Positions 26,501 through 33,807 of a stretch of 64,000 bases of DNA are shown piece after piece. Made by a program: the position numbers and the translations under genes. The notes below the pieces were generated by a model. That model searched no databases, was not told the DNA's origin, and saw only the letters and a program-made list of their open reading frames with translations. The stretch's first letter is position 1. The number at the start of each line of letters is the position of its first letter. This DNA is from Deinococcales bacterium (lineage in GTDB: Bacteria > Deinococcota > Deinococci > Deinococcales > JAAFIG01), in contig JAAFIG010000008.1 of NCBI GenBank assembly GCA_013298595.1, positions 93,259 to 157,258 on the forward strand. Reading direction: 5' to 3'.

Positions 26501-28127
26501 CCCAAGTAACAACCACGACCTTTACAGCATCGAAGACCTTGCCCAATTAATCGAAGAACTCAAAACCATCAACCCATATGCCAAAGTCTGTGTCAAAGTG
26601 CCAGTCGTACCAGACATTGGTACAATCGCCGTGGGTATCACCAAAGCAGGCGCAGACGTGATTACCCTTTCAGGATTTGAAGGTGGAACAGGCGCAGCTC
26701 GAGCACATGCGCTCAAGTACGCTGGTTTCCCAGCCGAAATTGGTTTGCGTCGCACCCACCGCGCCCTTGTTATGGCAGGTATCCGCGACCGTGTTGAACT
26801 CTGGGTAGACGGTGGTATGAAAACGGCTCTCGATGTGGTCAAAATGGTTTGTTTAGGCGCAAACCGCGTTGGTTTCGGCACTATTTCGATGGCGGCTATT
26901 GGTTGCACCATCTGCCGAGGCTGCCAACTCGATACTTGTCACGTTGGTATTGCCACCCAAGTCGAAACCTTTGAGGAAGCCGAAGAAAAAGGCATGAAGC
27001 GCTTCGTCCCACGTGAACTTGACAAAGCAGTCGAAAACCTCACCCGTTTCTTTACAGGCATGGCATCCGAACTGCGTGCTATGGTCGCCACACTCGGCTA
27101 CGAAAGACTCGAGGATATGGTCGGGCAAGTGCAGCACCTCGGGCATTTTATGGGTAAAGACAAACTTGACCTAAGTTACTTACTCGAGGAAGTCGAACCA
27201 CTAGCATTACCAAAAACCGAACGAGTCATTCGTAAACCACTCAACAGCCTCACCCGTATGGTTTCGGGTTGGATGGTAGACGCAGCCGTCAGTGGCGACG
27301 AAGTTCTTACTTATCAAGATGGTCCTGTTGCCAGTGCCGACCGAGCCTTAGGTACACACCTTGCAGGTGAATTATCCAGACGCAAAAACGATAAATCCAT
27401 GAAACTCGAGAAAGCCAAACTCTACTTTGATGGGGGCAGCATTCCAGGTAACGGATTAGCCGCCTTCAACACCGCACAACTCGAGATTCTGGTCGATGGT
27501 GGCGCTCAAGATGGTGTTGGCAAAGGCAGTTTTGGTGGCAAAGTTGTCATTATGAAAGGCTTAAACGACCAAGGTGTACGCGTGGACGGCTCGGTAGGAA
27601 AAAGCTTTGGTTACGGCGCAATTGGTGGCAAATTCATCATCCAAGGCAACGCCGACAGCCGTTTTTGTATCCGACTCAGCGGCGCAGATGTTGTACTTGG
27701 TGGCGAAGTCAAAAAACCACTCGAGGATGCCTTAGGTATGTTGGCAGCTCGAGCCAATGCTAAAGGTTTTGCTTTTGAATACATGACCAACGGACGCGTT
27801 GTGGTACTCGGCGACCCAGGACCTTGGATTTGCAGCGGTATGACAGGCGGCGTTGTTTACTTACGCTACCAACCAACAATGGGCTTAGACGACACAGCCC
27901 ACGCCCGCCGCCTTGCTAAAGGAGCCAATGTTAAAGTTCACAAACTTGGCGAACGTGGCGTTGCAGACATCCGTGAAATGCTTGGCGAATACCACAAAGC
28001 CCTTGTCTCGAGCGAACAAACCGATGCTGCCAGACGAGTTGCAGAATTGCTCGTAGACCCAGCCGCGCATTTCAGAATGGTTGTACCAGCTAACCAACAA
28101 GTGGATGCCAGCGTTAGCACCGAGTAA
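23577..28127 (+). CDS. gltB: Glutamate synthase large subunit (GOGAT)
   Basis: About 1516 residues, the usual GltB length. It makes glutamate from glutamine and 2-oxoglutarate. Parts in order: class II glutamine amidotransferase (nucleophile region RDACGVIGTI, then HRSGEVRGEGDGCGIQTDIP and the HNRYSTNT loop), a central domain, the FMN-binding synthase barrel (MSFGSQGETAFRAYPEAA, GEGGEI, GQGAKPGEGGHLPG, PSNNHDLYSIEDLAQLI, GFEGGTGAAR) with an iron-sulfur Cys cluster (CTICRGCQLDTC), and the C-terminal GXGXG beta-helix (GGAQDGVGKGSFGGKVV). I place the start at ATG 23577 from the promoter position. No GltD lies beside it, so the electron donor (ferredoxin or a distant GltD) is open. Very dense CTCGAG. 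Confidence 0.95.
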   Translation: MKPMPRKLESLHRAHERKRLRETIPNALHEGVGRDACGVIGTIRKTGLPSHGNVKRALEALTQMAHRSGEVRGEGDGCGIQTDIPKKLWKSWLTEAGIEPSVVDETGFFVAHLFIPVNVNPRDVLDHIRANTMKFGTRVILERRGQTHGSVLGPVAAISEPAFYQVAGVVNGDSEQTRVAALFSLALELENALPVHVVSLSQHTVVYKVRGAADILDRYYPELRRPDFESVCTIGHNRYSTNTMSTFEQVQPFTLLGHNGEINTIERLRRELDFLGISRTGGSDSQDLNRLLEGLMCQQGLSLFESLEMAFPPVLGEIKTFSPALQDAYMSFRQQLGPLAQGPAALVMRFGQECAFSVDALGLRPLWFGETEKEFFWSSERGVVPLGSFVNDPRPLAPGEKMLCTIRPNGVQPMPHFEAQRVLLERVHNRSAVVVGARAHVSGPLERPSNVPEFDPEVHVPSAAALAAFGWEKWDEEYVKALAEKGNEPISSLGFDGPIAALRDPKPNLAEFLKETVAVVTNPAIDREREIEQFSTRVVLGKRALPNGKYAGQICELITPVIPLDSETAAKHGTMTLPELESHLKTVRIKLELQVANNFPEPLEKALDRLRDEVIKAAHSGAELIILEDRLVYRSGHMPLDPSLCVAEANKALENLNSDGIAYRRQTSVIVSSGSIRNLHDIMMLLGLGADAVEPWLLLAAFSGADKQSADKIVSALTKGVEKVMSTMGIHELRGYGRVFAAIGLKPDLADKLGIKSFLASETAGYGMADLEKTMQDRRHRWTLGGASLERDARLNTRVYKHAAAAANGEIAATDYTGRIRALELEFPVAARNLLEVKGLAGPATEDEMRAAEEVDISAGSHRLPFVISAMSFGSQGETAFRAYPEAAKRLDMVSMNGEGGEISDMIGQYTRWRGQQVASGRFGVSSEMLNSSGFIEIKIGQGAKPGEGGHLPGSKVTAKVAKARHATQGVDLISPSNNHDLYSIEDLAQLIEELKTINPYAKVCVKVPVVPDIGTIAVGITKAGADVITLSGFEGGTGAARAHALKYAGFPAEIGLRRTHRALVMAGIRDRVELWVDGGMKTALDVVKMVCLGANRVGFGTISMAAIGCTICRGCQLDTCHVGIATQVETFEEAEEKGMKRFVPRELDKAVENLTRFFTGMASELRAMVATLGYERLEDMVGQVQHLGHFMGKDKLDLSYLLEEVEPLALPKTERVIRKPLNSLTRMVSGWMVDAAVSGDEVLTYQDGPVASADRALGTHLAGELSRRKNDKSMKLEKAKLYFDGGSIPGNGLAAFNTAQLEILVDGGAQDGVGKGSFGGKVVIMKGLNDQGVRVDGSVGKSFGYGAIGGKFIIQGNADSRFCIRLSGADVVLGGEVKKPLEDALGMLAARANAKGFAFEYMTNGRVVVLGDPGPWICSGMTGGVVYLRYQPTMGLDDTAHARRLAKGANVKVHKLGERGVADIREMLGEYHKALVSSEQTDAARRVAELLVDPAAHFRMVVPANQQVDASVSTE

Positions 28128-28141
28128 AAACTACACTCTCG

Positions 28142-28176
28142 AGAAACGCGGATGGCTTTTAGCTGTCCGCGTTTCT
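28142..28176 (+). terminator. Intrinsic terminator after gltB
   Basis: AGAAACGCGGA (28142-28152) pairs with TCCGCGTTTCT (28166-28176), an 11-bp stem with a 13-nt loop, 15 bp after the gltB stop. The U-run is short (CTTAGTT), so strength is uncertain. Confidence 0.65.
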
Positions 28177-28210
28177 TAGTTCAAATACAGACAAGCCAAA
28201 CAAGATGCAC

Positions 28211-28216
28211 TATAAT
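28211..28216 (+). promoter_or_regulatory. -10 box TATAAT, leaderless start of antitoxin-like gene
   Basis: A consensus TATAAT lies 6 nt before the ATG at 28223, putting the transcription start at the start codon. ACAAGCCAAACAAGATG (28191-28207) just upstream recurs with 15 of 17 bases matching at 28579-28595, before another TATAAT. Confidence 0.6.
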
Positions 28217-28222
28217 TTGGTC

Positions 28223-28459
28223 ATGCCAACCATTGAACTTTCTTCAGATAATTTAAGTCGTCTTGAAGCAATTCGTAAAGCTCAAGGCATCAGCCAAGAA
28301 GCTGCGCTCGAGTTAGCCCTTGAAGCAGCTCAATACGCACATTTGGATGAGGCTACCCGAAGTGCAATTCTCAATGCGCCTATTTTAACCAAAGAGTTTT
28401 TACGCCAAGATACCGATCCAAGTGCGCCACCTTATGAGGAATCGGAGCATAAAGCGTGA
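28223..28459 (+). CDS. VapB/RHH-like antitoxin candidate
   Basis: A 78-residue acidic protein, IELSSDNLSRLEAIRKAQGISQEAALELALEAA at the start and a disordered acidic tail, in keeping with a ribbon-helix-helix antitoxin: short, DNA-binding N-terminus and flexible C-terminus that would wrap a toxin. The start codon is ATG 28223 on the evidence of the TATAAT 6 nt upstream; the in-frame ATG at 28205 overlaps that promoter. Its stop overlaps a GTG that opens a truncated PIN-domain frame, the classical antitoxin-toxin arrangement. Family assignment is tentative because the RHH strand is not clear-cut. Confidence 0.6.
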   Translation: MPTIELSSDNLSRLEAIRKAQGISQEAALELALEAAQYAHLDEATRSAILNAPILTKEFLRQDTDPSAPPYEESEHKA

Positions 28460-28551
28460 CACCTCAATCCGTTGTATTGGATACCAATGTCATCAGCATA
28501 AAATGCCAACTGAAGCTGAGCAAAAAGCCGAACTCGAGTGAGAACTACTGA
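28456..28551 (+). pseudogene. Truncated PIN-domain (VapC-type) toxin remnant
   Basis: A GTG overlapping the antitoxin stop (GTGA) opens a 31-codon frame. It starts VTPQSVVLDTNVIS, which matches the first strand and catalytic Asp of PIN nucleases (LDTNVLS), and then stops. Another frame in the same stretch reads MPTEAEQKAELE, like the tail of a longer protein, so the body of the toxin seems deleted. PIN toxins are normally about 130 residues. The antitoxin may persist as an orphan repressor or anti-addiction gene. Confidence 0.6.
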
Positions 28552-28604
28552 GCGGTTAAATTTTTGGCTGTGTTATAAACAAGCCAAAAAGGATGAGATT
28601 ATCG

Positions 28605-28610
28605 TATAAT
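28605..28610 (+). promoter_or_regulatory. -10 box TATAAT upstream of the accessory two-gene cassette
   Basis: TATAAT lies 63 nt before the ATG at 28674 and is preceded by a near copy (28579-28595) of the segment upstream of the antitoxin promoter. It may be a duplicated antitoxin promoter now driving the cassette. Confidence 0.4.
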
Positions 28611-28673
28611 TAATCTGAAAATAGCTACAATACTGTAATACTGTGGTTCATTTCTTTATATAATTGGAGAAGA

Positions 28674-29897
28674 ATGATAAACTGTCCGAATTGTGATTCT
28701 AGTATAAATGACGATACACTCAACTTTTGTCCAAGTTGTGAAAGACAAGTTAGGTGTTTGAATAAAGAATGTAGAGCTATGCTAAAGCCAAACAACTCAA
28801 TTTGTTTGACTTGTGGTGAAACGGTAAAAAATAGAGGGGATTCTGCTACTTTCAACACATTAACTATTGATACAACGCAAGACGGGAATTCTTTTTCGCA
28901 AAAAATTGCTGTGAAAGCCACTGATGCCTCTGTTGGGCATATGTCAGGTATTGCAATGCAATTAATAAACGTGAATAAGGGTACTGGTACTATTCAACGA
29001 CAAATAAATGCGCCTATTGGAAACCGTTCTGGTTTGCCAGCGAACACTGTCGAAGCTCAAGTAAAAAATTCTAACGACAATCAAGTAAGACAAATACATG
29101 AAGATATTGAAGCCCAAAATCAAGAACGAGTTCAAATTGATGATACAGTTTTGATGGACGCAGTCGAAGAATTTTTTCGATTAGACGAAACAAACAACTT
29201 AGTGTTGTTGGATGCCTTCAGAAAAAGAGATTTTGGCGACGGGAAAAAAACTAAGAGTGGAAAAGCTACTAACATAGTTTTATTTTATATTTTTGCCTGT
29301 GAGCATTTTAGGATTACTGCACCTACTCGAGAGCAAATATTTAACATGCTGGAAAAAGAAAAATTATTAAATTCTAATTCAAGATTCTTTTTTGATAAAA
29401 CTATAGTTTCCGAATATCTGAGTAAAGAGCAAAATGGTTATAAACTGCATTACGCAGGAAAAGAAAAATTACTTTTAATACTCAGTGAAATTTATAACCC
29501 AACTCCGCATAGCAGCATAAAAAGAGTGAACAAGTCTAAGTCATCTCGAAAAAATACCTCAACAGCAAAAATAAATCCGACAATACAGTCTTGGATAGAA
29601 AAAACCATAGATATAGACAAACTGGGAACATCAGCAATAAAGAGTGTTTCAGATTGGGCTTTATTTGTAGTTTATTTGCTTACAAAACATCTGAACTTAG
29701 TTGAAACTATTAAGCCTGGTGATGCCTATGTATATATAACAACTCTTAAAACAGCTACATCTTTAGATAGAAAACAATTCAGAGATTCAATCAGCAGAAA
29801 TAAGAAATTATTCGATAAGAACGCAAAGGGTGAATACTTTCTTACACAAGCAGGGATTGAGAAAGCAAAAACCGATTTTTTTGAGGCATCATTGTGA
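28674..29897 (+). CDS. Double zinc-ribbon / winged-helix protein, unrecognised family
   Basis: 407 residues. Residues 4-47 hold eight cysteines in four C-x2-C or C-x4-C pairs (4/7, 19/22, 28/33, 44/47), two zinc ribbons of the DZANK kind. A low-complexity polar segment (50-150) follows, then two alpha-helical winged-helix-like blocks (about 150-280 and 305-405). It has no signal peptide or membrane span, so it probably binds nucleic acid or protein in the cytoplasm. It has a normal Shine-Dalgarno (GGAGAAG) and a 63-nt leader, unlike most genes here, and only one CTCGAG, which points to foreign origin. It overlaps the next gene by 4 bp (GTGA). Function unknown; an anti-phage or regulatory role is a guess from context. 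Confidence 0.6.
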   Translation: MINCPNCDSSINDDTLNFCPSCERQVRCLNKECRAMLKPNNSICLTCGETVKNRGDSATFNTLTIDTTQDGNSFSQKIAVKATDASVGHMSGIAMQLINVNKGTGTIQRQINAPIGNRSGLPANTVEAQVKNSNDNQVRQIHEDIEAQNQERVQIDDTVLMDAVEEFFRLDETNNLVLLDAFRKRDFGDGKKTKSGKATNIVLFYIFACEHFRITAPTREQIFNMLEKEKLLNSNSRFFFDKTIVSEYLSKEQNGYKLHYAGKEKLLLILSEIYNPTPHSSIKRVNKSKSSRKNTSTAKINPTIQSWIEKTIDIDKLGTSAIKSVSDWALFVVYLLTKHLNLVETIKPGDAYVYITTLKTATSLDRKQFRDSISRNKKLFDKNAKGEYFLTQAGIEKAKTDFFEASL

Positions 29898-30670
29898 GCT
29901 TTTCTGAAGCAATACTCCTTAATTCCTTAAAAGCTCATATTCCACAAAGTATTTGTATTGAATTAATCAAGGAGTATAAACAAATTAAAAGCCAATTTTT
30001 TCTTAGAAAATGGCGACCCGCAGAATTGAGTGGTGGACGGTTTTGCGAATGTGTGCTCAGGGCTATTGAGCATTTAGATACTGGGTCTTTTACCCCTTTT
30101 GGCGTTTCGTTGAAATCAGATGTTATTATCCGAAGCGTTGAGACTAATGTTTCGCTCTCAGATTCAATACGGTTCATTATTCCTCGTCTTGTGCGTGTTA
30201 TTTTGGATTTTCGTAATAAACGAGATGTTGCACATACTGGAGGAGAAGTTTCACCAAATCAATTGGATTCGATCTTGATTTCGCATACATCAGATTGGAT
30301 ATTGGCGGAATTAGTTAGAAAGTTCTATCTTGTTGACTTGGTTGAAGCCAAAAAATTGATTGATTCTATTATTGAAATTAAGATTCCAATAATAGATGAC
30401 ATAAATGGTTTTCCAAAAATCCTTAATACGAAACTTGATGCAACTGAAAAGACACTACTGCTTTTGTATTATAAAAGCCCTGATACAGTACTAGATACTG
30501 ATTTATTCAATTGGGTTGCATACTCTAATATTGGAAACTATAGAACTCGAATCCTAAATGTTTTAGATGATAAAGCATTACTTCATAGAGCAAATCTCAA
30601 AAGCTCAATTACAAGTAAAGGTGTTTTGTTTGTCGAAACAAAAATACATATTCAGGAAATTATTTTATAA
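29894..30670 (+). CDS. Unrecognised helical protein with HEPN/Abi-like R-x6-H motif
   Basis: 258 residues, GTG start overlapping the preceding stop (GTGA). It is mostly helical by composition. Near residues 107-120 is DFRNKRDVAHTGGEVSPN; R-N-K-R-D-V-A-H fits the R-x4-6-H motif of HEPN RNases, and HTGG followed by SPNQLD resembles segments seen in abortive-infection-type proteins. The last 80 residues look like a winged helix (a DNA- or partner-binding tail). No CTCGAG was seen. As the second gene of a compact two-gene unit beside a decayed toxin-antitoxin module, it is a plausible effector of an undescribed defence or regulatory pair, but no homology could be confirmed here. Confidence 0.5.
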   Translation: MSFSEAILLNSLKAHIPQSICIELIKEYKQIKSQFFLRKWRPAELSGGRFCECVLRAIEHLDTGSFTPFGVSLKSDVIIRSVETNVSLSDSIRFIIPRLVRVILDFRNKRDVAHTGGEVSPNQLDSILISHTSDWILAELVRKFYLVDLVEAKKLIDSIIEIKIPIIDDINGFPKILNTKLDATEKTLLLLYYKSPDTVLDTDLFNWVAYSNIGNYRTRILNVLDDKALLHRANLKSSITSKGVLFVETKIHIQEIIL

Positions 30671-30677
30671 GCTAAGA

Positions 30678-30722
30678 TAGTGTCACAAAACCTGCTCAGG
30701 ACAGTTTATTGTATTGACACTA
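30678..30722. repeat. 8-bp inverted repeat, possible element end or scar
   Basis: TAGTGTCA (30678-30685) and TGACACTA (30715-30722) are exact inverted copies 29 bp apart, directly after the accessory cassette. The 192 bp between the cassette and the next recognisable frame hold no other feature I can support. Confidence 0.4.
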
Positions 30723-30862
30723 CTGTGAATGATACAGTGTACTTTGGTCAACCTGTCGTAATTCGAGTTTTTCAAGTCTTAAATTGTTTATTTTGGTTTT
30801 TGTAAAATCTAAAGTGTATTGCCACAATTTACTTTCTCGAGTTTTGTACTATACTTTTAACC

Positions 30863-31078
30863 ATGTCTCCGACCTTGCAATTGGATGCTGAACTCAAGGC
30901 TTGAGTACGTTTTTTGGCTGCCCAACAAGGTGTCATTTGTATCTTCTTTCCAAGCCTCGAGACAGTTGTGAAAATCGAGATTTGCTGGTTTTTTATTTTT
31001 GGCAATTGTCTAAGAATTGACATTGCTGCTTGGCAGCTCAATAAGCTTGCAGGTGATTTGCTACTTATGGAACAATAA
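30863..31078 (+). pseudogene. Decayed RHH/antitoxin-like gene with one in-frame TGA
   Basis: TATACT (30850-30855) lies 7 nt before an ATG that opens MSPTLQLDAELKA, then TGA, then continues in frame VRFLAAQQG and on to a TAA at 31078 with no further stop (72 codons in all). The start reads like a ribbon-helix-helix antitoxin if the TGA was once CGA (Arg): LDAELKA-R-VRFLAAQQG. The later part (IFFPSLETVVKIEICWFFIFG) is not antitoxin-like and may be frame-shifted. The end (AAWQLNKLAGDLL) looks protein-like again. One CTCGAG lies inside. Probably a dead gene rather than a recoded one. Confidence 0.4.
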
Positions 31079-31081
31079 TGC

Positions 31082-32251
31082 GTGAATTCATCACCTTTGC
31101 TTGCTGATCTAGCTCCGACGCGTTCTCTGATTCTTGCTCGTTGGGCTGTGGCAGCCGTTTTTTTCCTCAACGGTTTTGCAATTGCTAATTGGGTGGTACG
31201 AATTCCTGCGGTCAGTCAGAAGCTCAATTTATCGCCTGGTGCTTTGGGTTTGGTGCTGCTGGCTTCGGCTGTTGGGGCTTTAATCAGTATGCCGATTGTT
31301 GGGCGTTTATGTGTTCGGTTGGGTTCTAAGCAAACAACTTTGCTGTTTAGTGTCGGTTTTGCACTAACCACCATGCTACTGACTTTAGCGCCTAGTGTAT
31401 TGGTACTGGTGTTGGTGTTGTTTTTCTGGGGTGCTTTGAATGCTGGTTTGGATGTGGCTATGAACACTCAAGGCACCACGGTTGAACGTGGTTTTCAGCG
31501 TCCTGTCCTCTCGAGCTTTCACGCTTTTTGGAGTGTGGGTAGTTTGTTTGGCGCAGCGGTTGGTGGGGTGTTTGCTCGTTTTGCGGTTGCTCCGAGTTTG
31601 CATTTGATTGTTGTGGGTTGTTTGGTTTTGCTTGGTTTTTTGTTTGTCTCGAGGTTTTTAATTGCCGATGAGATATCCGATCAATCCGAGAAAACATCGG
31701 GTTTGCAGTTATCGGTTGGGTTATTGGTGCTTGGTGCGATTGCTTTTTGTGCGTTGCTGGGTGAAGGTGCAATTGCCGATTGGGGTGCGTTGTATTTGCA
31801 AAATTCGCTGGGTGCCGATGCTGGTTTAGCGGCGGCTGGTTTTGTGGCGTTTCAGTTGTCTATGGCTTCGCTGCGTTTTGCTGGTGATGCGTTGCGTTTG
31901 CGCTTAGGCGATGCTCGAGTAGTGTTGCTTAGTGGTATTGTTGCTACTTTTGGTTTAGCGTTGGCTGTTGTTCCACAATTTGTTTGGACGACGATTATTG
32001 GTTTTGGTTTTGTTGGGGCTGGTTTTGCAATTATTTTTCCAGCTGCTCTTGGTTTGGTTTCAAAGCTCGAGGCGCGTTCGAGTGGTCCTGCAATTGCTTG
32101 GGTTGGTGGCGTGGGTTACGCTGGTTTTTTGGTTGGACCGCCACTGATTGGCTTGGTTGCAGAATTTACGACTTTGCGTTTTGGTTTGCTGGTTGTTTTG
32201 CTGGCTGGTGTAGCAATTGCGGGTTTATCGAAATTGCTTAAAACTGCCTAA
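31082..32251 (+). CDS. MFS transporter, YbjJ-like
   Basis: A 389-residue major facilitator carrier with 12 predicted spans. It opens ARWAVAAVFFLNGFAIANWVVRIPAVSQKLNLSPGALG and has GALNAGLDVAMNTQG then RPVLSSFHAFWSVGS, the pattern of the E. coli YbjJ subgroup, whose substrate is not settled. The start is GTG 31082 (no clear ribosome site; out-of-frame ATG at 31079). The very G- and T-rich coding strand produces long artefactual frames on the other strand. It stands alone, between a decayed gene and a 250-bp gap. Few CTCGAG sites compared with neighbours, but present. Confidence 0.85.
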   Translation: MNSSPLLADLAPTRSLILARWAVAAVFFLNGFAIANWVVRIPAVSQKLNLSPGALGLVLLASAVGALISMPIVGRLCVRLGSKQTTLLFSVGFALTTMLLTLAPSVLVLVLVLFFWGALNAGLDVAMNTQGTTVERGFQRPVLSSFHAFWSVGSLFGAAVGGVFARFAVAPSLHLIVVGCLVLLGFLFVSRFLIADEISDQSEKTSGLQLSVGLLVLGAIAFCALLGEGAIADWGALYLQNSLGADAGLAAAGFVAFQLSMASLRFAGDALRLRLGDARVVLLSGIVATFGLALAVVPQFVWTTIIGFGFVGAGFAIIFPAALGLVSKLEARSSGPAIAWVGGVGYAGFLVGPPLIGLVAEFTTLRFGLLVVLLAGVAIAGLSKLLKTA

Positions 32252-32487
32252 GCAGTCTCGAGTAGCGTTTTTAAGGTTAATGCCAGAATGGTGTTTGTTT
32301 TCGAGGTGTTTGTGTACCTAGGGGCAAGGTTTTAGTCTCTCGAAAGGGGAAGTAATGCTTTGTGTTTCTTGTCTCGAGACATAAACCACTACCTGTTGTA
32401 TGGGTAACGGCATAAGGAACTGTATCAAGTAGGGTTAATTAGGTAGCTCGAGTCTTTTGCTATTTGACTGGGCATCGAAAATCTGTG

Positions 32488-32493
32488 CATAAT
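32488..32493 (+). promoter_or_regulatory. -10 box CATAAT of exported-protein gene
   Basis: CATAAT preceded by TGTG lies 9 nt before the ATG at 32503, giving a leader of 2-3 nt. The 250-bp gap upstream (32252-32502) contains several CTCGAG sites, one inside GTCTCGAGAC, but no gene or clear hairpin terminator. Confidence 0.5.
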
Positions 32494-32502
32494 GTAAAGT
32501 AG

Positions 32503-33309
32503 ATGAAGAAGATTTTGTTTGCATTGGCGCTTTTAATTGGTTTAGTAGGTGCTGCTTTTGGCACAGTGCAATTCTCGCCGACCCCGTGGGCAGATCATGG
32601 TTTACGTGTTGACCCTGATTCAAAAATTCGTGGTAATACGTTGTTTAAAATCGTTAAAGATGGTGTCACCAAGCGCAGTATTTCAGCTTTGGATTTTGAA
32701 GCATACTTGGTTGAACTGACTGGGCAGGGCGGCAGCGAATTATGGCTGCGTGCTAAGAACGCTGGTAATGCTTGGACAGATTACTTTTTTACGCTCGAGG
32801 GCGGTTTACGTAATATTGGTGTGGTGGATGGACAGGGGAGTGGTGTCACCCAAGTTGAGGATTTAGATGGTGATGGCAAATCCGAAATTGCCATGTTCGG
32901 TACGCCATTGTCTTTCTTGGTTGGTTTAGATAATACTCGTTCACCATTTTTAACCAATGTTTTATCGTGGGATGGTTTGCGTTTAGCTGATGCCACAGCC
33001 CAATTCCCTAAGCGTATTCGCACTACAATTTTGTTTCATTACTACGATTACTTGCGTGCCGTGGAACAAAACGATATGAATGGTCAAAAAAGTGGGGCAC
33101 TTGGTTACTATGCCAACAGCTTACAAATTGGTGAAGGTCGTATTGCCAAGGCTTGGCTAATGAATAACGTGCCAGACAAAGATATGCGTCGTTGGTTACT
33201 CGATAACGAATCGCGCATGGTCAATACTTTCTACAGCTACCCTGGTTGCCGTATCGCTGTGACCCAAACCCGTTTGTTACCAGTCCCGTATCCGACTTGC
33301 GCTAAATAA
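32503..33309 (+). CDS. Exported protein of unknown function
   Basis: 268 residues with a Sec signal peptide (MKKILFALALLIGLVGAAFG, cleavage near residue 20). The mature part is probably beta-rich. Near residue 124 it has VEDLDGDGKSEIAM, an FG-GAP/EF-hand-like D-x-D-G-D-G calcium-binding loop. A Cys pair near the C-terminus (Cys249 and Cys266 region) could form a disulfide. No family recognised. It has its own near-leaderless promoter and is followed 12 bp later by a strong bidirectional terminator, so it is monocistronic. Confidence 0.75.
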   Translation: MKKILFALALLIGLVGAAFGTVQFSPTPWADHGLRVDPDSKIRGNTLFKIVKDGVTKRSISALDFEAYLVELTGQGGSELWLRAKNAGNAWTDYFFTLEGGLRNIGVVDGQGSGVTQVEDLDGDGKSEIAMFGTPLSFLVGLDNTRSPFLTNVLSWDGLRLADATAQFPKRIRTTILFHYYDYLRAVEQNDMNGQKSGALGYYANSLQIGEGRIAKAWLMNNVPDKDMRRWLLDNESRMVNTFYSYPGCRIAVTQTRLLPVPYPTCAK

Positions 33310-33321
33310 ATTGAGATGAAC

Positions 33322-33350
33322 AAAAAGGCTGCCAAGTGGCAGCCTTTTTT
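33322..33350. terminator. Bidirectional intrinsic terminator
   Basis: AAAAAGGCTGCCA and TGGCAGCCTTTTT pair exactly around AG, with six T on the plus strand and a matching A-run giving U on the minus strand. It lies between the exported-protein gene and the convergent sufE gene (stop 33353) and serves both. Confidence 0.92.
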
Positions 33351-33352
33351 GG

Positions 33353-33775
33353 TTAAGTAGCACTGGCTTCTTGCACTTGGCGTTTAATACGCCGCAAGAC
33401 CGCCTGTAAGCCCCGTAAACGCAATGGCGTGATGATTTCCTCGAGTTTGCCCAAGCGATAAAAATCTTCGGGAATAGCCAGTACTGTGGACACAGATTCG
33501 CCCTCGAGACCATCGGAGAGTAAACCAGCAAAGGCTCGCACTGTTGGGGCTTCTTCTGGGGCATCAAACCATAAGTGCACAATACCAGCCTCGAGTTCAG
33601 CATGAACAAAAAAAGGTGTGGTACATTCATGAACTTGCTCGAGTGTACCTTTGATATGGTCTGGTAGGGCTGGCATGCGTTTGGCAAAGTCGAGCAAGAT
33701 TTCGATTTTTATTTGTTTTGGGGCATTTGCCATAATTTTTAAGGCACTTTGTAATTTCTCTGGGAGGTCGCTCAT
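33353..33775 (-). CDS. sufE: SufE-family cysteine desulfurase sulfur acceptor
   Basis: A 140-residue SufE-fold protein that accepts persulfide sulfur from SufS and passes it to the SufBCD scaffold. The acceptor Cys lies in VHECTTPFFVHAE near residue 51, in the loop where SufE has its Cys51, followed by the WFDAPEEAPTVRAFAGLLSDGLEG segment. The start at ATG 33775 follows TATGCT by 6 nt on the minus strand (33782-33787), a leaderless arrangement. No sufS or sufB neighbours are in the window. Confidence 0.85.
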   Translation of the reverse strand: MSDLPEKLQSALKIMANAPKQIKIEILLDFAKRMPALPDHIKGTLEQVHECTTPFFVHAELEAGIVHLWFDAPEEAPTVRAFAGLLSDGLEGESVSTVLAIPEDFYRLGKLEEIITPLRLRGLQAVLRRIKRQVQEASAT

Positions 33776-33807
33776 GGCTGTAGCATACCTTGGAATAATT
33801 TGAGTCG

